Source of the DNA: Chara braunii
Lineage: Eukaryota > Streptophyta > Charophyceae > Charales > Characeae
Direction: 5' to 3'
Length of the DNA: 25,937 nt
Assembly: GCA_003427395.1 (NCBI GenBank)
Contig: BFEA01000991.1
Location: forward strand, 1 to 25,937
Shown here: piece by piece, positions 9,314-18,977 of the stretch
How positions within the stretch are numbered: position 1 is the stretch's first letter
Layout of the letters: every line of letters begins with the position of its first letter
Program-made: the position numbers and the translations under genes
The notes under the pieces: model-generated
Database searches by the model: none
What the model saw: only the letters and a program-made list of their open reading frames with translations
What the model was told of the DNA's origin: nothing

Positions 9314-9728
9314 TCTCGGGAGTGTGGGTAAGAAGCTGGCCATCCCTGCTACTGTTGTGGGAAGTTCAAGGTATCAGACGATGCGGTGTATGCGCGGGAA
9401 ACGACGGTTGCCATAGGGAAGGGAAGCGAGGTAATCAGGATAGAGAGTGGAAAGGGTACGAAGCACTACCGCGCGAAACTGCTCGTGGTCTGTACACACA
9501 GGGATAGTTCCCGTGATTGTGCAGTAAACTTCGATCACATTGTGATCCCGCCATGCGGCGCTGAAAAGAAGGATGTGAAGGCAAAAGGAGGAAAAGACGC
9601 ACTGAGTGGTGGGCTGCGGGTATATCGTGGCGGCGTGGCGGGTGGTGTAGAACTGGTAGAAGAGGGAGGAGGGGAAAGGATTCTGGGGAAAGGCGAGTGG
9701 GGTGTCTATTTGCCAGAGCGTGAGGTAA

Positions 9729-10503
9729 TCAAGGGGACGACGGGATAATGACCAGGGGCGTAGCCCGATGCCCCGCATCGGCACGTGCTCGAACTGAGGG
9801 ACGGGGGGAGGGGGAGGGGAATCGGCTTCGTTGCCTCCGTCTCAGCGCGCTCGAAGCCTCTGCGGCGCACCGCTCATCTTCCTCCGTTGGCGGCTCCGGA
9901 TCTCTGGTCGGATCGTCCGGAATCGGCAAATCAGTTCCCGCCACTTGTTCCAACGTCCGCTTTCCCTCCGCGATTTCTGCCCAGCGTCGCTCGGTTGCAG
10001 CAGGGTCCTCTTCGTGTGTTCCCACCTGTCCCACCTCCTCTTCCTCGCTTTCGTCCTCCTCCTCCTCTTCACTTCTCGCCCCCCGACTCATGCTCACTGT
10101 GCTCACTGTAATACTCGTCCTCTTCGGGGGTGTCCTCCGATTCGTCTCCCTCTTCTTCTTCTTCTGACGTTCGCTCCCCTCGATCCACGAAGAGAAGGTC
10201 GACTATCTCCGTGGGGTTCAGGTAGTTACCGTGTGACGGGTAACTACGGTTATCCCAATCACCCTCCAAGCATGCCGACCACTGTAGATATGGCGTCAGA
10301 GTACGCGAGAGAATATGCGGCGTCGGGCTCTCGTCGCAGTGCGAGACGATGTCGATTGGCAAATCGTCCAGCAGCAGCGTCAAGAGGATCAAGAGTTCCC
10401 CGACGATCGACTGTCGATGTCCCGCTTCCACCGATCCGAAGAGGAATCCCAATAAATCTTCTTCTACCGCTGTTCTCCACGCCTGAATAATGAGCAATTC
10501 CAC
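9729..10503 (-). pseudogene. acidic ORF downstream of integrase (third ORF), frameshifted
   Basis: Two overlapping minus frames (10503-10069 and 10106-9729) make one product once a slip in the C6 run at about 10079-10084 is allowed for. The first half has LLIIQAWRTAVEEDLLGFLF and SVEAGHRQSI. The second is an acidic, probably disordered tract with runs of Glu, Ser and Asp, then RRWAEIAEGKRTLEQ and DLPIPDDPTRDPEPP, and a basic SPSPRPS end. No enzyme or membrane segment is seen. It occupies the position of env or additional ORFs in gypsy elements but lacks a signal peptide and transmembrane helix. I do not know its function. From memory, similar motifs occur in predicted proteins of Chara. Confidence 0.5.
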
Positions 10504-11290
10504 GTTTTCGTTCGCGGCAGGGTGGATGGTGTCTCAGGTCCAGTTCAGCCTGATCTCGACTAAGCACAGAGATAGCCCCTCCTAAGTTTGCCACCACCCT
10601 TGCCACTGTTGACTTGATAAGAGGGACCGTTAGTGGTTGTACTCGGAAAGAGAGACGAGGGAAAAGCGCTGACTGCCAGAAAACAGGAAAGGAAGAGGGG
10701 AGGCTGAAGGTGGAGAACCTGTGATGGTTCATTGAGGGCGCGAGAAGACGGTAAGTGCAGGGAGAGATATCGCAGGATTCCACCGGAGGGTGCGGATGCC
10801 GTCCAGGTCAATATTGTTAGTATTGACCATGTTATCCCCCTGCTGTGCAAGCAGCTGACTCCAGGAACTTCCCAACTCCCCTCCCCAATCTCGCAGCGAG
10901 ACGAGGATGCTTGGATGCGCTCGTGGATCCACCGTAGTGATGTCTCCGGCGACTCTCTGCTAAAGGAGACAATCGTCGAGACGTGGCTGGTCCCTGGTGC
11001 CAAGAGCCAAAGAAAGGCCGATGCTTCGGCCAACACCTGTGCCTTGCTGTTGGGTATCATGAATCGGAACTCTATTGCTGCATGCACGCTGGCCGTGCTG
11101 AAAAACTGGGCAAATCGGAGGACATCTGGGCTGACACGCGGATGATGAACTTGCCTGATCGCCGAGATGTATCCGCGTGGTGCTAACATCCGCTCATTGA
11201 GTACCTGCTCCATGGAAAAACTCATGGCAAAGAGGAGGGAGAAGATGGAGGGAGAGAAGAATGAGACTGGGGGGCATCGCTTTCCCACGC
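10504..11290 (-). pseudogene. decayed coding-like region between integrase and the acidic ORF
   Basis: One minus frame (11288-10560) contains plausible protein such as EQVLNERMLAPRGYISAIRQ and RVSPDVLRFAQFFSTASVHA. Another, ending at 10504, reads IHPAANENVE directly into the acidic ORF. A TGA at about 10533 and at least one frameshift separate the parts. It may be the N-terminal half of the third ORF. It overlaps the end of the integrase frame by about 65 bp. Whether the 11288 frame is truly coding is uncertain. Confidence 0.35.
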
Positions 11291-11608
11291 GGATCCCGAT
11301 TCCGAGGGTGACCCAGTTGGAGAAGGAGGGGAAGAAGCAGAGAGATGGCAGAGGTAGGACACGTGGCGAACTATGGGCCTAGCGGACCTACTGCCCGCCA
11401 CTTCGGGAGCGAGGCGAACGATGTTCACTCCGTTAGGTTCGAGCTCGATCACTCGAAAGCACCCGTAGAATCGTGGCGCTAGTTTTCCTTGACAAGCACA
11501 TTTCCTTACCTGCACCAAGTCCCCTAATTTATACTGGGGTCGGGGGCCCGCGTTCCCATTCCGGGCCTCATAGCTGCGGACCTGTCGGCCATGGGCCATT
11601 TCCGTCAT
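11222..11608 (-). pseudogene. integrase C-terminal domain of the gypsy element
   Basis: It continues the integrase in a different frame (overlap at 11605-11608). YKLGDLVQVRK and KLAPRFYGCFRVIELEPNG form the SH3-like/GPY-F module typical of Ty3/gypsy integrases, followed by HVSYLCHL. The frame runs on into a Ser/Pro-rich tail. No chromodomain was recognised. A frameshift at the junction would disable the protein. Confidence 0.75.
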
Positions 11609-12315
11609 ACGCTGTCTTTTCGGACTAACTGGGGGAGGGCCCTTTCCATCAAATCCAAATGACGTTGGGCCTTGTCTTTAACCGTTGCTCTAGTGGCCCT
11701 TCGGGGAAGGGCTGTTTCGTCATTTAGGCTCGGTATCGAGACACAAGCTAGGCTGTTGGTCCGTAGTTGAAATGGTGAAAGTCCCGTTGATTCATGCGGG
11801 GTCCTTCGATGTATGGCCAGTATGTGGTCTACGATATCAGGCCACTGCTGCAAGTCCTTAGTTGCAATATTCCGTTGGAGTGCCGTTTTTATTACTCGGT
11901 TGGTGTTTTCTATGAGGCCGTTCGATTGAGACACATGGGGGGCGGTATTACGAATAGACACTTCATGCACGACCAGGTTCCTCAAGACTTCGCCTCGGAA
12001 TTCCTCTCCATTGTCTGTAAGGATTTCCTCGGCATCCTGGTGCATCCCGAGGAAACGGTTGACATATCGCACTATTTCCGTCGTCTGTCTTGTTCGACAG
12101 GGGTATGCCTCGATCCACTTCGAAAAGTGGTCAACAAATACCAAAAGAATTGAATACTCACAGCTATTCGGTCTAGGGGGCACGACTATATCCGTTGTGT
12201 CCATGCTAACCCTCTGGAACGGTCGTTGGACTATAGTGGGCACTATCGACCTAGGCGGCTGAATCGACGCTTTATCGGCAGTGCATACGAGACAATTTTT
12301 AACTATAAATTTCAC
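11605..12315 (-). pseudogene. integrase catalytic core of the gypsy element
   Basis: This is the enzyme that inserts the element's DNA copy. After the zinc-binding cysteines NCLVC (residues 7-11) come D39 (VSMDTTD), D101 (LTDNGEEF) and E136 (QSNGLIENTNR): the D,D-35-E triad is intact. FVDHFSKWIEAYP and the SPFQL-type end are also typical of gypsy. Upstream, an in-frame TGA (about 12324) and a shift at the T6 run near 12347-12352 cut it from its N-terminal HH half (AHEETAAHF). It is one of the best-preserved segments of the element. Confidence 0.9.
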
Positions 12316-12329
12316 GTTGTCTCAGATAT

Positions 12330-12725
12330 TGGACCAGTACCACTCATTTTTTATCGATGGCTGCCTCGGTAATTCTGACAGCGAAATGTGCGGCTGTCTC
12401 CTCATGCGCAGCCCGTACCCAGTCATACCTCACGAATGGATGCGATACCACCATCCAGATTTCGCTTCCATCCGTTTTCCTTTTCTCTAACCGTCCTCCG
12501 TTCCACGTATAGTCTCGCGCCCTCTCATTGGCCCACCTTCAATCCTCCTTAGAGAACTCTCGGAGAGAATTCCCGACAACTTTGGCTACTAGGATGACAT
12601 CTGTCCATACTCCCGCCCGTCTAAGCCATAGTGTCTTTTCTAGACCTTCCGACGTCGCTTCCAGGAATCGAGCCTCCGTCGGAATCTTATCGGTACGACA
12701 CAGATGGCAGAGCCACTGCTTCTAG
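12330..12725 (-). pseudogene. integrase N-terminal zinc finger and linker, degraded
   Basis: In the frame before the T6 run the minus strand reads WMVVSHPFVRYDWVRAAHEE and TAAHFAVRITEAAIDKK. The two histidines of the H2C2 zinc finger lie here; the two cysteines lie after the frameshift in the next segment. A TGA near 12539 breaks the linker further upstream. It is recognisable only by its position between RNase H and the core. Confidence 0.6.
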
Positions 12726-12955
12726 GGATTCCTATACTGAACACATGACCCGTGGGCTCTTGCCAGACACTTAGCACATTCTACCCATTCAACATAACCC
12801 TCACGTTGTGGCTCAATCGAAACGGAATGGACTCGCGAGATAGATTCGCAGAGAAGACAAAAACGATCGGGTAAGGAAAATAGAGAGGATGAGGAAGGAG
12901 ACAGAAGGCCCTCAACATTTTCGTTCCCTTGGGCCGCCATGGGGACACGCGTCAC
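12722..12955 (-). pseudogene. cysteine-rich segment between RNase H and integrase
   Basis: A 77-codon minus frame has FCLLCES, then after about 26 residues ECAKCLARAHGSC: a C-x2-C ... C-x2-C-x4-H-x2-C-like spacing that could bind zinc and faintly resembles a PHD or related finger. It is shifted by one base relative to the RNase H frame. I cannot say whether it is a domain of the polyprotein or chance. Confidence 0.35.
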
Positions 12956-12980
12956 TTCTTCGCCTGTCGAGGGAGGACCC

Positions 12981-13748
12981 TTACCTGACCGTGGGCTGCT
13001 CTGGTTCCTTCCACAGAGTGATCTCCTCGCCTCGTGACACCTTGCCTGGCCTGTGTAGTCGTGTCAATCCGTCTGCGTTTTCGTGCCTCTCTGTCTTCTG
13101 ATGGACGATGTCGAAATCATACTCCTGCAGCCTTACTGCCCATCGCCCAATCATTCCTGTGTAGTTTGTCAGCTTCTTGAATGCCAGCAAGGCCTCGTGG
13201 TCTGTTACGAGGAGGAACTTCTGTCCGTAGAGATACGGGTGGAAGTGTTGAATTCCCCAAACCACAGCGTAGCATTCCCCCTGAGGCGCCGAGTCGTTCT
13301 TTCTCTCGTCTGGCACCGTTCGCGGAGCATACTCAACCACGTGTTCCCGGTCGTCCTTCCCTTTCTCAGTCAGGATAGCGGAGATGGCTTCGGGCTGCCA
13401 GTCAGTAATGAGTAGGAACTGCCGCTCGGGATCGGGCTGGATTAAAATAGGTGCGGAGGCCAGGGCCTCCTTCAGAGTGGAAAAGGCCCGTTCACACTCC
13501 GGGTCCCAGTTCAGCGGCTGGTCCTTCCGTAGGAGGTTCGTCAGAGGCCGAGCGATTCCCGCAAATCCCTTAATAAACCGTTGGTAATACGAGGCTAGTC
13601 CCAGAAAGGCTCGGACTTGTGTCAATGACGTGGACGTGGGTGCTTTTCGAACCGCCTCGACTTTCCTCGAATCCGGTCTCAAGCCTCCTCGGGTTACTAC
13701 GTACCCTAGGAACGAGATCTCAAGCAGGAAAAATTCGCTCTTCTCCAA
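12981..13748 (-). pseudogene. RT thumb and RNase H of the gypsy element
   Basis: The frame begins with EKSEFFLLEISFLGYVVT and VRAFLGLASYYQRFIKGFA, the classic gypsy RT connection. RNase H follows with acidic residues in LLITD, QGECYAVVW and LLVTDHEALLAF (D, E, D) and the closing HENADGLTR. RNase H removes the RNA strand of the hybrid made in reverse transcription. This 255-codon piece has no internal stop and is in phase with the two RT pieces upstream on the minus strand. A TAA follows it. Confidence 0.9.
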
Positions 13749-14336
13749 CGCAATCTTGAAACCAGCATCCCGCAGCGCGCCAAGTGTTCATTCAATATGC
13801 TGCGCATGTCCATGGAACGACTCAAAATACACCAAAATGTCGTCCATGTACACAATAACGCAAAAAATGATCATTCCCTGAGTTAACTCGGTCTTGTTCA
13901 CGGAGTTCTAAAAGGTGACATTCATCGCCCTCTGAAAGGTCGCCGGTGCATTGCATATCCCCATAGGACAACGGATTCATTGCCACGTTCCCTTAAATAG
14001 TACAAATGTCGTTTTCGACCGATCCACCTTCCTTACGAGGATATGGTGGAACCCGTGCCGAATATCGAATTTACTAAAATAATGAGCACATCCAATCGCA
14101 TCCAGCAAGTCGTCAATCCGAGGGAGGGGGTACACATCTTTGATCGTGATATCATTCAACTTCCGATAATCGATGCATATGTGAATCGACCCACTTTTCT
14201 TCGGGACCAAAACTATGGGGAAAGACCGAAGACCTGTAGCGGGCTTTATCCAACCGTTGGCCTCGAACTCATGGATGCGTTCGAGTACTGCCTTTCGTTC
14301 CATGAGTGAGTAACGATAGGGTTTGCAACTTTGCAA
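13749..14336 (-). pseudogene. reverse transcriptase palm of the gypsy element
   Basis: Motifs occur in order: YRYSLMERKAVLERI, PIVLVPKKSGSIHICIDYRK, HYFSKFDIRHGFHHI (catalytic Asp at residue 91 of the 14336 frame), CNAPATFQRAMN, and IVYMDDILVY with the catalytic YMDD at 13839-13850. Three nonsense codons interrupt one frame: TGA at 13977-13979, TAG at 13908-13910 and TGA at 13788-13790. All catalytic residues remain, so decay is by point mutation. Confidence 0.9.
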
Positions 14337-14459
14337 TGGATCGGCGGATGGTCGCCGGTCTGGATCTCGTGTTGGATTATCAAAGATAATCCGATATCCG
14401 CGTCATCGATGTTGATAGCGTCCCGATACTCTGTTAGGATATCTGCAATCAATTGGTGG
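14246..14459 (-). pseudogene. RT N-terminal segment, adjoining the hAT-like insertion
   Basis: LIADILTEYRDAINIDDADI and IIQHEIQTGDHPPIHCK are the usual lead-in to gypsy RT (the TGDHPPI box). The frame is out of phase with the RT palm, so a frameshift lies at about 14300-14335. Its other end is cut at 14459 by the DNA transposon, and the continuing protein resumes at 16004. Confidence 0.8.
14452..14459 (+). repeat. left 8-bp TSD of the hAT-like element
   Basis: ATTGGTGG, identical to 15997-16004. Confidence 0.8.
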
Positions 14460-15996
14460 CTATGAAACACCCGCGGACGCGTCCGCGGGGTCGAGCTCGG
14501 ATCGCGGACCCAAATGGGTCCGCATCCGCGGCCTACCTCCCGATTTTACATGAATTTTCCTGAATTGAATAAAAGGTAAAACATAATATATATATATATA
14601 GAGTTGTAGGGAATTTTAAGCCCTACAACCCCTTTTTTTTTTTTTTTGGATCCGACTTTGTTTAGGATTTAAAAAAAATCAAAAACAAAATTGGATTAAA
14701 AATATATATATAAAGAAAAGCAGGAATTTTTTTTGGTCATTTTTTATCATGAGATATATGGTCCGTGAGTTTACCTGTATTTTTTTAGAAATGAATTCAT
14801 GTTTTTTTTTGCAGAAGTATGAGGTGTTTTGAAAAAATGCAGATGCAAAAAAATAATAATAATATAAAAAAAGGGGCTTGATTGATTGATTGATTGATTG
14901 GTGGTGGGGGAGGAGTCGCCCCACCNNNNNNNNNNNNNNNNNNNNNNNNNNNNNNNNNNNNNNNNNNNNNNNNNNNNNNNNNNNNNNNNNNNNNNNNNNN
15001 NNNNNNNNNNNNNNNNNNNNNNNNNNNNNNNNNNNNNNNNNNNNNNNNNNNNNNNNNNNNNNNNNNNNNNNNNNNNNNNNNNNNNNNNNNNNNNNNNNNN
15101 NNNNNNNNNNNNNNNNNNNNNNNNNNNNNNNNNNNNNNNNNNNNNNNNNNNNNNNNNNNNNNNNNNNNNNNNNNNNNNNNNNNNNNNNNNNNNNNNNNNN
15201 NNNNNNNNNNNNNNNNNNNNNNNNNNNNNNNNNNNNNNNNNNNNNNNNNNNNNNNNNNNNNNNNNNNNNNNNNNNNNNNNNNNNNNNNNNNNNNNNNNNN
15301 NNNNNNNNNNNNNNNNNNNNNNNNNNNNNNNNNNNNNNNNNNNNNNNNNNNNNNNNNNNNNNNNNNNNNNNNNNNNNNNNNNNNNNNNNNNNNNNNNNNN
15401 NNNNNNNNNNNNNNNNNNNNNNNNNNNNNNNNNNNNNNNNNNNNNNNNNNNNNNNNNNNNNNNNNNNNNNNNNNNNNNNNNNNNNNNNNNNNNNNNNNNN
15501 NNNNNNNNNNNNNNNNNNNNNNNNNNNNNNNNNNNNNNNNNNNNNNNNNNNNNNNNNNNNNNNNNNNNNNNNNNNNNNNNNNNNNNNNNNNNNNNNNNNN
15601 NNNNNNNNNNNNNNNNNNNNNNNNNNNNNNNNNNNNNNNNNNNNNNNNNNNNNNNNNNNNNNNNNNNNNNNNNNNNNNNNNNNNNNNNNNNNNNNNNNNN
15701 NNNNNNNNNNNNNNNAAAAAAAAAAAAAAAAAAAAACGCATTTTTTCTTCCTGTTTTCTTCGATTTCGCCCTTACCCCCCCAACCAAAAATTAGATTTTT
15801 TTTGTTTTTTTTTGCCTGATGGGGTGGGGCTGGGTTGCGCCACCACGTGGCGCTTCCTGTTTCCCAACCCCCCTTCCCCAGCGGCCGCCACGCATCCGCG
15901 AATACGCGCATCCGCGCGGACACGTCCGCGGGGTCGCGGACTCGGCCACGGCCGAAGACTTGGCCGCGCCTGTCCGCCGCCGAGGGGGATTCATAG
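14460..15996. mobile_element. hAT-like DNA transposon inserted in pol (partly gap)
   Basis: The insert is flanked by an exact 8-bp direct repeat, ATTGGTGG, the TSD length of the hAT superfamily. Its ends are inverted repeats: CTATGAAACACCCGCGG at the left, and the right end read on the minus strand as CTATGAATCCCCCTCGG. GC-rich subterminal regions carry repeated GCATCCGCG and GTCCGCGGGGTCG blocks, including the perfect palindrome CCGCGGACGCGTCCGCGG (14471-14488). The interior is AT-rich, with no transposase seen, but 790 bases are unknown. The terminal bases are not the commonest hAT ones, so the superfamily is inferred from the TSD. Confidence 0.75.
14926..15715. other. assembly gap
   Basis: A run of N inside the DNA transposon. 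Open frames that cross it are artefacts. Confidence 1.
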
Positions 15997-16004
15997 ATTG
16001 GTGG
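15997..16004 (+). repeat. right 8-bp TSD of the hAT-like element
   Basis: ATTGGTGG, identical to 14452-14459. Confidence 0.8.
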
Positions 16005-16621
16005 GTTTCGTCGGGCACGCATTCCAGTACGTGTAATTCATAGGGTTGTCCGTGAATGACGGCTGTCACGTGCTTAGTGCGTATTGTTTTGTGTCTCGGG
16101 GCGGCGGGGAAGAGATGAAAGAATTATCCGACCGCCAGGAGAACACAGTGGCCACCATCTGAGCTTCCCCTTCGCGGATGGCCACGTGTTTTTCGGGTGT
16201 TATCCCATGATTCCCATCCGCAATGTCCCGAGGGCCGGGGGTCTACTGATTTCCCGACAACTGTTATTCCGATTTCGAATAGCGAGGCTTCGAGGCACCC
16301 GGGGGGTTCTGGAACCTGTGTTTCTGCTCCCATATGTAACAATCGTATCTCCTGATTCTCCTTTTCCACGGTAAGAAGCAATCGGGGAGGTAAGTCCGTG
16401 ACGTCACAGAAGGATAGTTTGTCCACATATCGTAGAAGCAGCGGGGTGGCGCCCTCGTATAAGGTCCGAGGGGGTTCCGAAGAATCAGGCAGTCTCGACA
16501 CCTGTACTAACGGTTCCCCCATGATCAGGGTCCGAGTCCGTCGGGTTTTCTCTTCGGTAAGTACAAAAGTTTTTGTCGTTTTCTGCCGGACCGGGTAACT
16601 GGTTACTCTACGTGTCAGTTC
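16005..16621 (-). pseudogene. pol linker between protease and RT
   Basis: It is in the same frame as the protease. From 16621 the frame continues after a TAA (16622-16624) with TFVLTEEKTRRTRTL and MGEPLVQVSRLPDSSEPPRT. It meets a TAA at about 16123, then resumes VTAVIHGQPYELHVLECVPD up to the DNA transposon. No enzyme motif is seen; gypsy elements have a poorly conserved linker here. Apart from these stops the frame is open. Confidence 0.65.
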
Positions 16622-17236
16622 TTAGATCACCGGGTTGGCTTCGTCGTCACTCTCGAAATCTTCGGGAAGCAACGACATTTGTTCCTCGCTGGATGTCTCT
16701 GAATCATCCGCCCGTCTTTCCCATGTGATCATTTGGATTGGCCCGACTACCCCTAGCCGGATCTTTCGTGTTGAGTTAACCGTTGTGCGGAGGGTGAGAC
16801 GCATAGGAATTGTATATGGCTTGCCACCCGTGTTCTTGAGAACTACTACCCGTTGCTCGAAATCCAGGCTGGCTTGGAGGGCGTTTAGAGCGGGTAGCCC
16901 AAGGAGGACATCATACGAGGTTACATTGAGCACCCATACGTCTCCCAAGGTGTGGACTTTCCCTAGTCTAAAGACAACATTTGTCATTCTCGCGACCGCT
17001 CGGATCTTTTCCTCGTCTGCCGAGATCAGGCGGTCTCCATCGGTGAGTGGGATCAGATCCTTCCTTCGTCCTGCCCTCTCTACTACTCCCAAGGATATGG
17101 CCAATAAGGCCGCTCCGGAATCGATGATCGTGCTATACGGTACTCCCCAGATTTCCGCGTCACATTCCGCGGATTTCCACAGAATGGTTTTAATGCGCAG
17201 AAAGTGATCGCTTTTCTGTATAAGCCCCAGGTGCAC
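16622..17236 (-). pseudogene. aspartic protease of the gypsy element
   Basis: TIIDSGAALLAIS has the active-site D-S-G (Asp 39 of this frame), followed about 75 residues later by YDVLLGLPALNAL, the usual hydrophobic-Gly partner motif of retropepsins. It would cut the Gag-Pol polyprotein. It shares a frame with gag upstream, separated from it only by a TGA at about 17249, and with the linker downstream, separated by a TAA. It was therefore once part of a single polyprotein. Confidence 0.85.
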
Positions 17237-17248
17237 GGGTTCCCTGGT

Positions 17249-17902
17249 TCACGGTACATCTGGTTTCGTCTCTTTAACGGGGGATTTCCCTTTGACTACT
17301 GCCAGCTTGGCAAGTGCGAATCGTTTTCGGTTAGCCTTGCAATGATGAAGCATACGATCGTTAACTTGTTCCGATATGGATAGCAGATGTCCAACTGGGA
17401 GTGGGATCCGGTGATCTAGCGCTCGAACGATGTTGAGTACATCGATCTTTCCAGTGATGAACGTAGGGCCGCTAGATTCCATTTCACCAGAGGATGGTCT
17501 CCATTCCGGGACTTCTCGTTCGTCATCTGCCAGTTGAATCACCCCAATCATACCCTGTCTTGGATATCCCAACGATATAAACTGATCAAGGAGGATTAGT
17601 TTCGCGGCTTCTTCAACCATGGCAGCAGTGGCCATCGCTCCGTCGGTCTCTTCCACCATCGTTCCTACTCGGCCTGGTCCGTTAGCCAGGGGTGCCACCG
17701 CGGTTGGGGCCGCTCCTATCCGTACTTGCCTCTGGGGGCAGTCCCTTGCCATGTGTCTGGGCTGGTGACACGCGTAACACGTGTCCGTTCTGGGGGCCGT
17801 ACCTACACCTGCTCCTGCTGCTGCTGTTGCAACAAGGGCTCCGATAGGGAACGGGGTGGTGCGAACATTAATGGGGCACATGGAGCGCATTAGTGACTCC
17901 AT
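17249..17902 (-). pseudogene. Gag C-terminal part with CCHC zinc knuckle
   Basis: CYACHQPRHMARDC is a C-x2-C-x4-H-x4-C retroviral-type knuckle (about residues 42-55 of this frame) that binds the element's RNA. The rest is Ala/Gly-rich, then a region with LILLDQFISLGYPRQGMIGV. It is in phase with the upstream gag piece; an in-frame TAG at 17939-17941 lies between them. It ends at a TGA that one transition could have made from CGA. Confidence 0.85.
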
Positions 17903-17938
17903 GCGGGCATTATACTCACGCTGCTCCTTCTTGCTTTC

Positions 17939-18793
17939 CTACATAAGGTAAACTAACGTACGTGTAAGGTCTAGAATTGCGTTTGAATTGTCTGCCTTAC
18001 CAGTCGGCGCAGGGGCCTGAGTAGGTGTTCTTGTCACCGATGGTCCTGGTGCTTGTTCAGAAGAAGGTCGTTGGGTCGCCACCTGTTCCAGGTAGGTGAC
18101 GGGGCCTGATACAAAGCCCATGTTCTCGAACTTGTGCTGGAGTGCTGCTAATTCCATCCTTGCTCTGGTAAGTTCCGTAGAATCTCCCTCTTTAGGGTGA
18201 TCTTCTCCTTCGAGGAAACTGGCAGCGAATTTTCGCTTCATTTCCTCGGCTGCGTCCATGATCTGTGTCATGGTGAAGGTAATGGGGGAGAACTGTTTTC
18301 GCAGTTTGGCTCGTATAGCTCTACTTCGAAGTCCATCTATGAAGAAGTCCCTACCTACCTTTTCGTCCCTCTTGGATTTTACGAATATTCGATAGAATCG
18401 GCTGCGGTATTCCGCGATAAATTCGAGGGGCTTCTGTATTCGGTCCTTGATCATGAAGAACGCTTGCTCCGGATGGATATAGTCGAATCTATGGAGGAAA
18501 TCTCTCTCAAAGGTAGGGAGATCAGTCCATACGTAAGTACTGAACCAGTGGTGGGCATCGCCTTCTAACCGGGCGGGGATGTTAATCCTTGCCTCATTGT
18601 TATCGTACTGCTGTGCTCGGAGCGTGGCTAGCCAGGCTCCTGCCAGGTGGTGCGCCGGGTCGAACAAGTACAGATCTGGTGGGGCTGCCGGAGCGTGGAC
18701 ACGTGCAGGCTGAGGTGCGGGTTGGGGGGCGAGTATTGGGCCACCACCTGCCCCTCCCTGTGCCTGGTGAGCCTGCGCTTGATTAGCGTTGGC
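17939..18793 (-). pseudogene. Gag capsid region
   Basis: The core, GDAHHWFSTYVWTDLPTFER through RPLEFIAEYR-like text (KPLEFIAEYRSRFYRIF), is a Retrotrans_gag domain. It is followed by DAAEEMKRKFAASF and a Gln/Pro-rich segment. The frame extends upstream of 18667 with no Met, through an Ala/Pro/Gln-rich N-terminus (QAQAHQAQGGAGGGP), to a TAG at 18794-18796. A MNAN start (ATG at 18808-18806) lies just before that stop, in an Asn-Ala-Asn-Gln repeat, so the TAG probably replaced a Gln codon. Confidence 0.85.
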
Positions 18794-18965
18794 CTAATTG
18801 GCATTCATGTTGTCAGCTGATCTGCCTGCAGACCGTCTTCTTGTTACTATAGGTTCGCGTGCCGACGTGTTCCCTGGCGCAGATCGTCCTCTTTTAGGGG
18901 TCGCCAAGTCGGTTGAGTTTGAAAGAGCCGAGCCCTTTGTCAATCCCGGGTCTTGACACTTGTCG

Positions 18966-18977
18966 GCTCTGATATCA
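18966..18977 (-). other. primer-binding site (tRNA-iMet type)
   Basis: The minus strand reads TGATATCAGAGC, which differs at one base from TGGTATCAGAGC, the complement of the plant initiator tRNA-Met 3' end. It directly abuts the 5' LTR and lies upstream of gag. This fixes the element's polarity. Confidence 0.8.

Larger units (their letters stand above)
7609..9728. other. non-coding 3' region of the LTR element
   Basis: This 2.1-kb stretch lies between the acidic ORF and the 3' LTR. No domain is recognised on either strand. It contains a CT microsatellite (8050-8098), a second TGTGACGCCCA (9127-9137), and a 26-G run continuing as a G-rich block (9273-9313). Some of it may be foreign sequence, since no polypurine tract is found next to the LTR. 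Confidence 0.45.

Noticed and set aside
9322-9748. Gly/Arg-rich plus-strand ORFs opposite the third-ORF region
   Set aside because: Antisense to or beyond the retrotransposon's coding strand, biased composition, no homology.
14679-16036. Very long open frames on both strands (up to 447 codons)
   Set aside because: They exist only because the 790-base N gap is read as open; the real bases on either side are low-complexity transposon ends.
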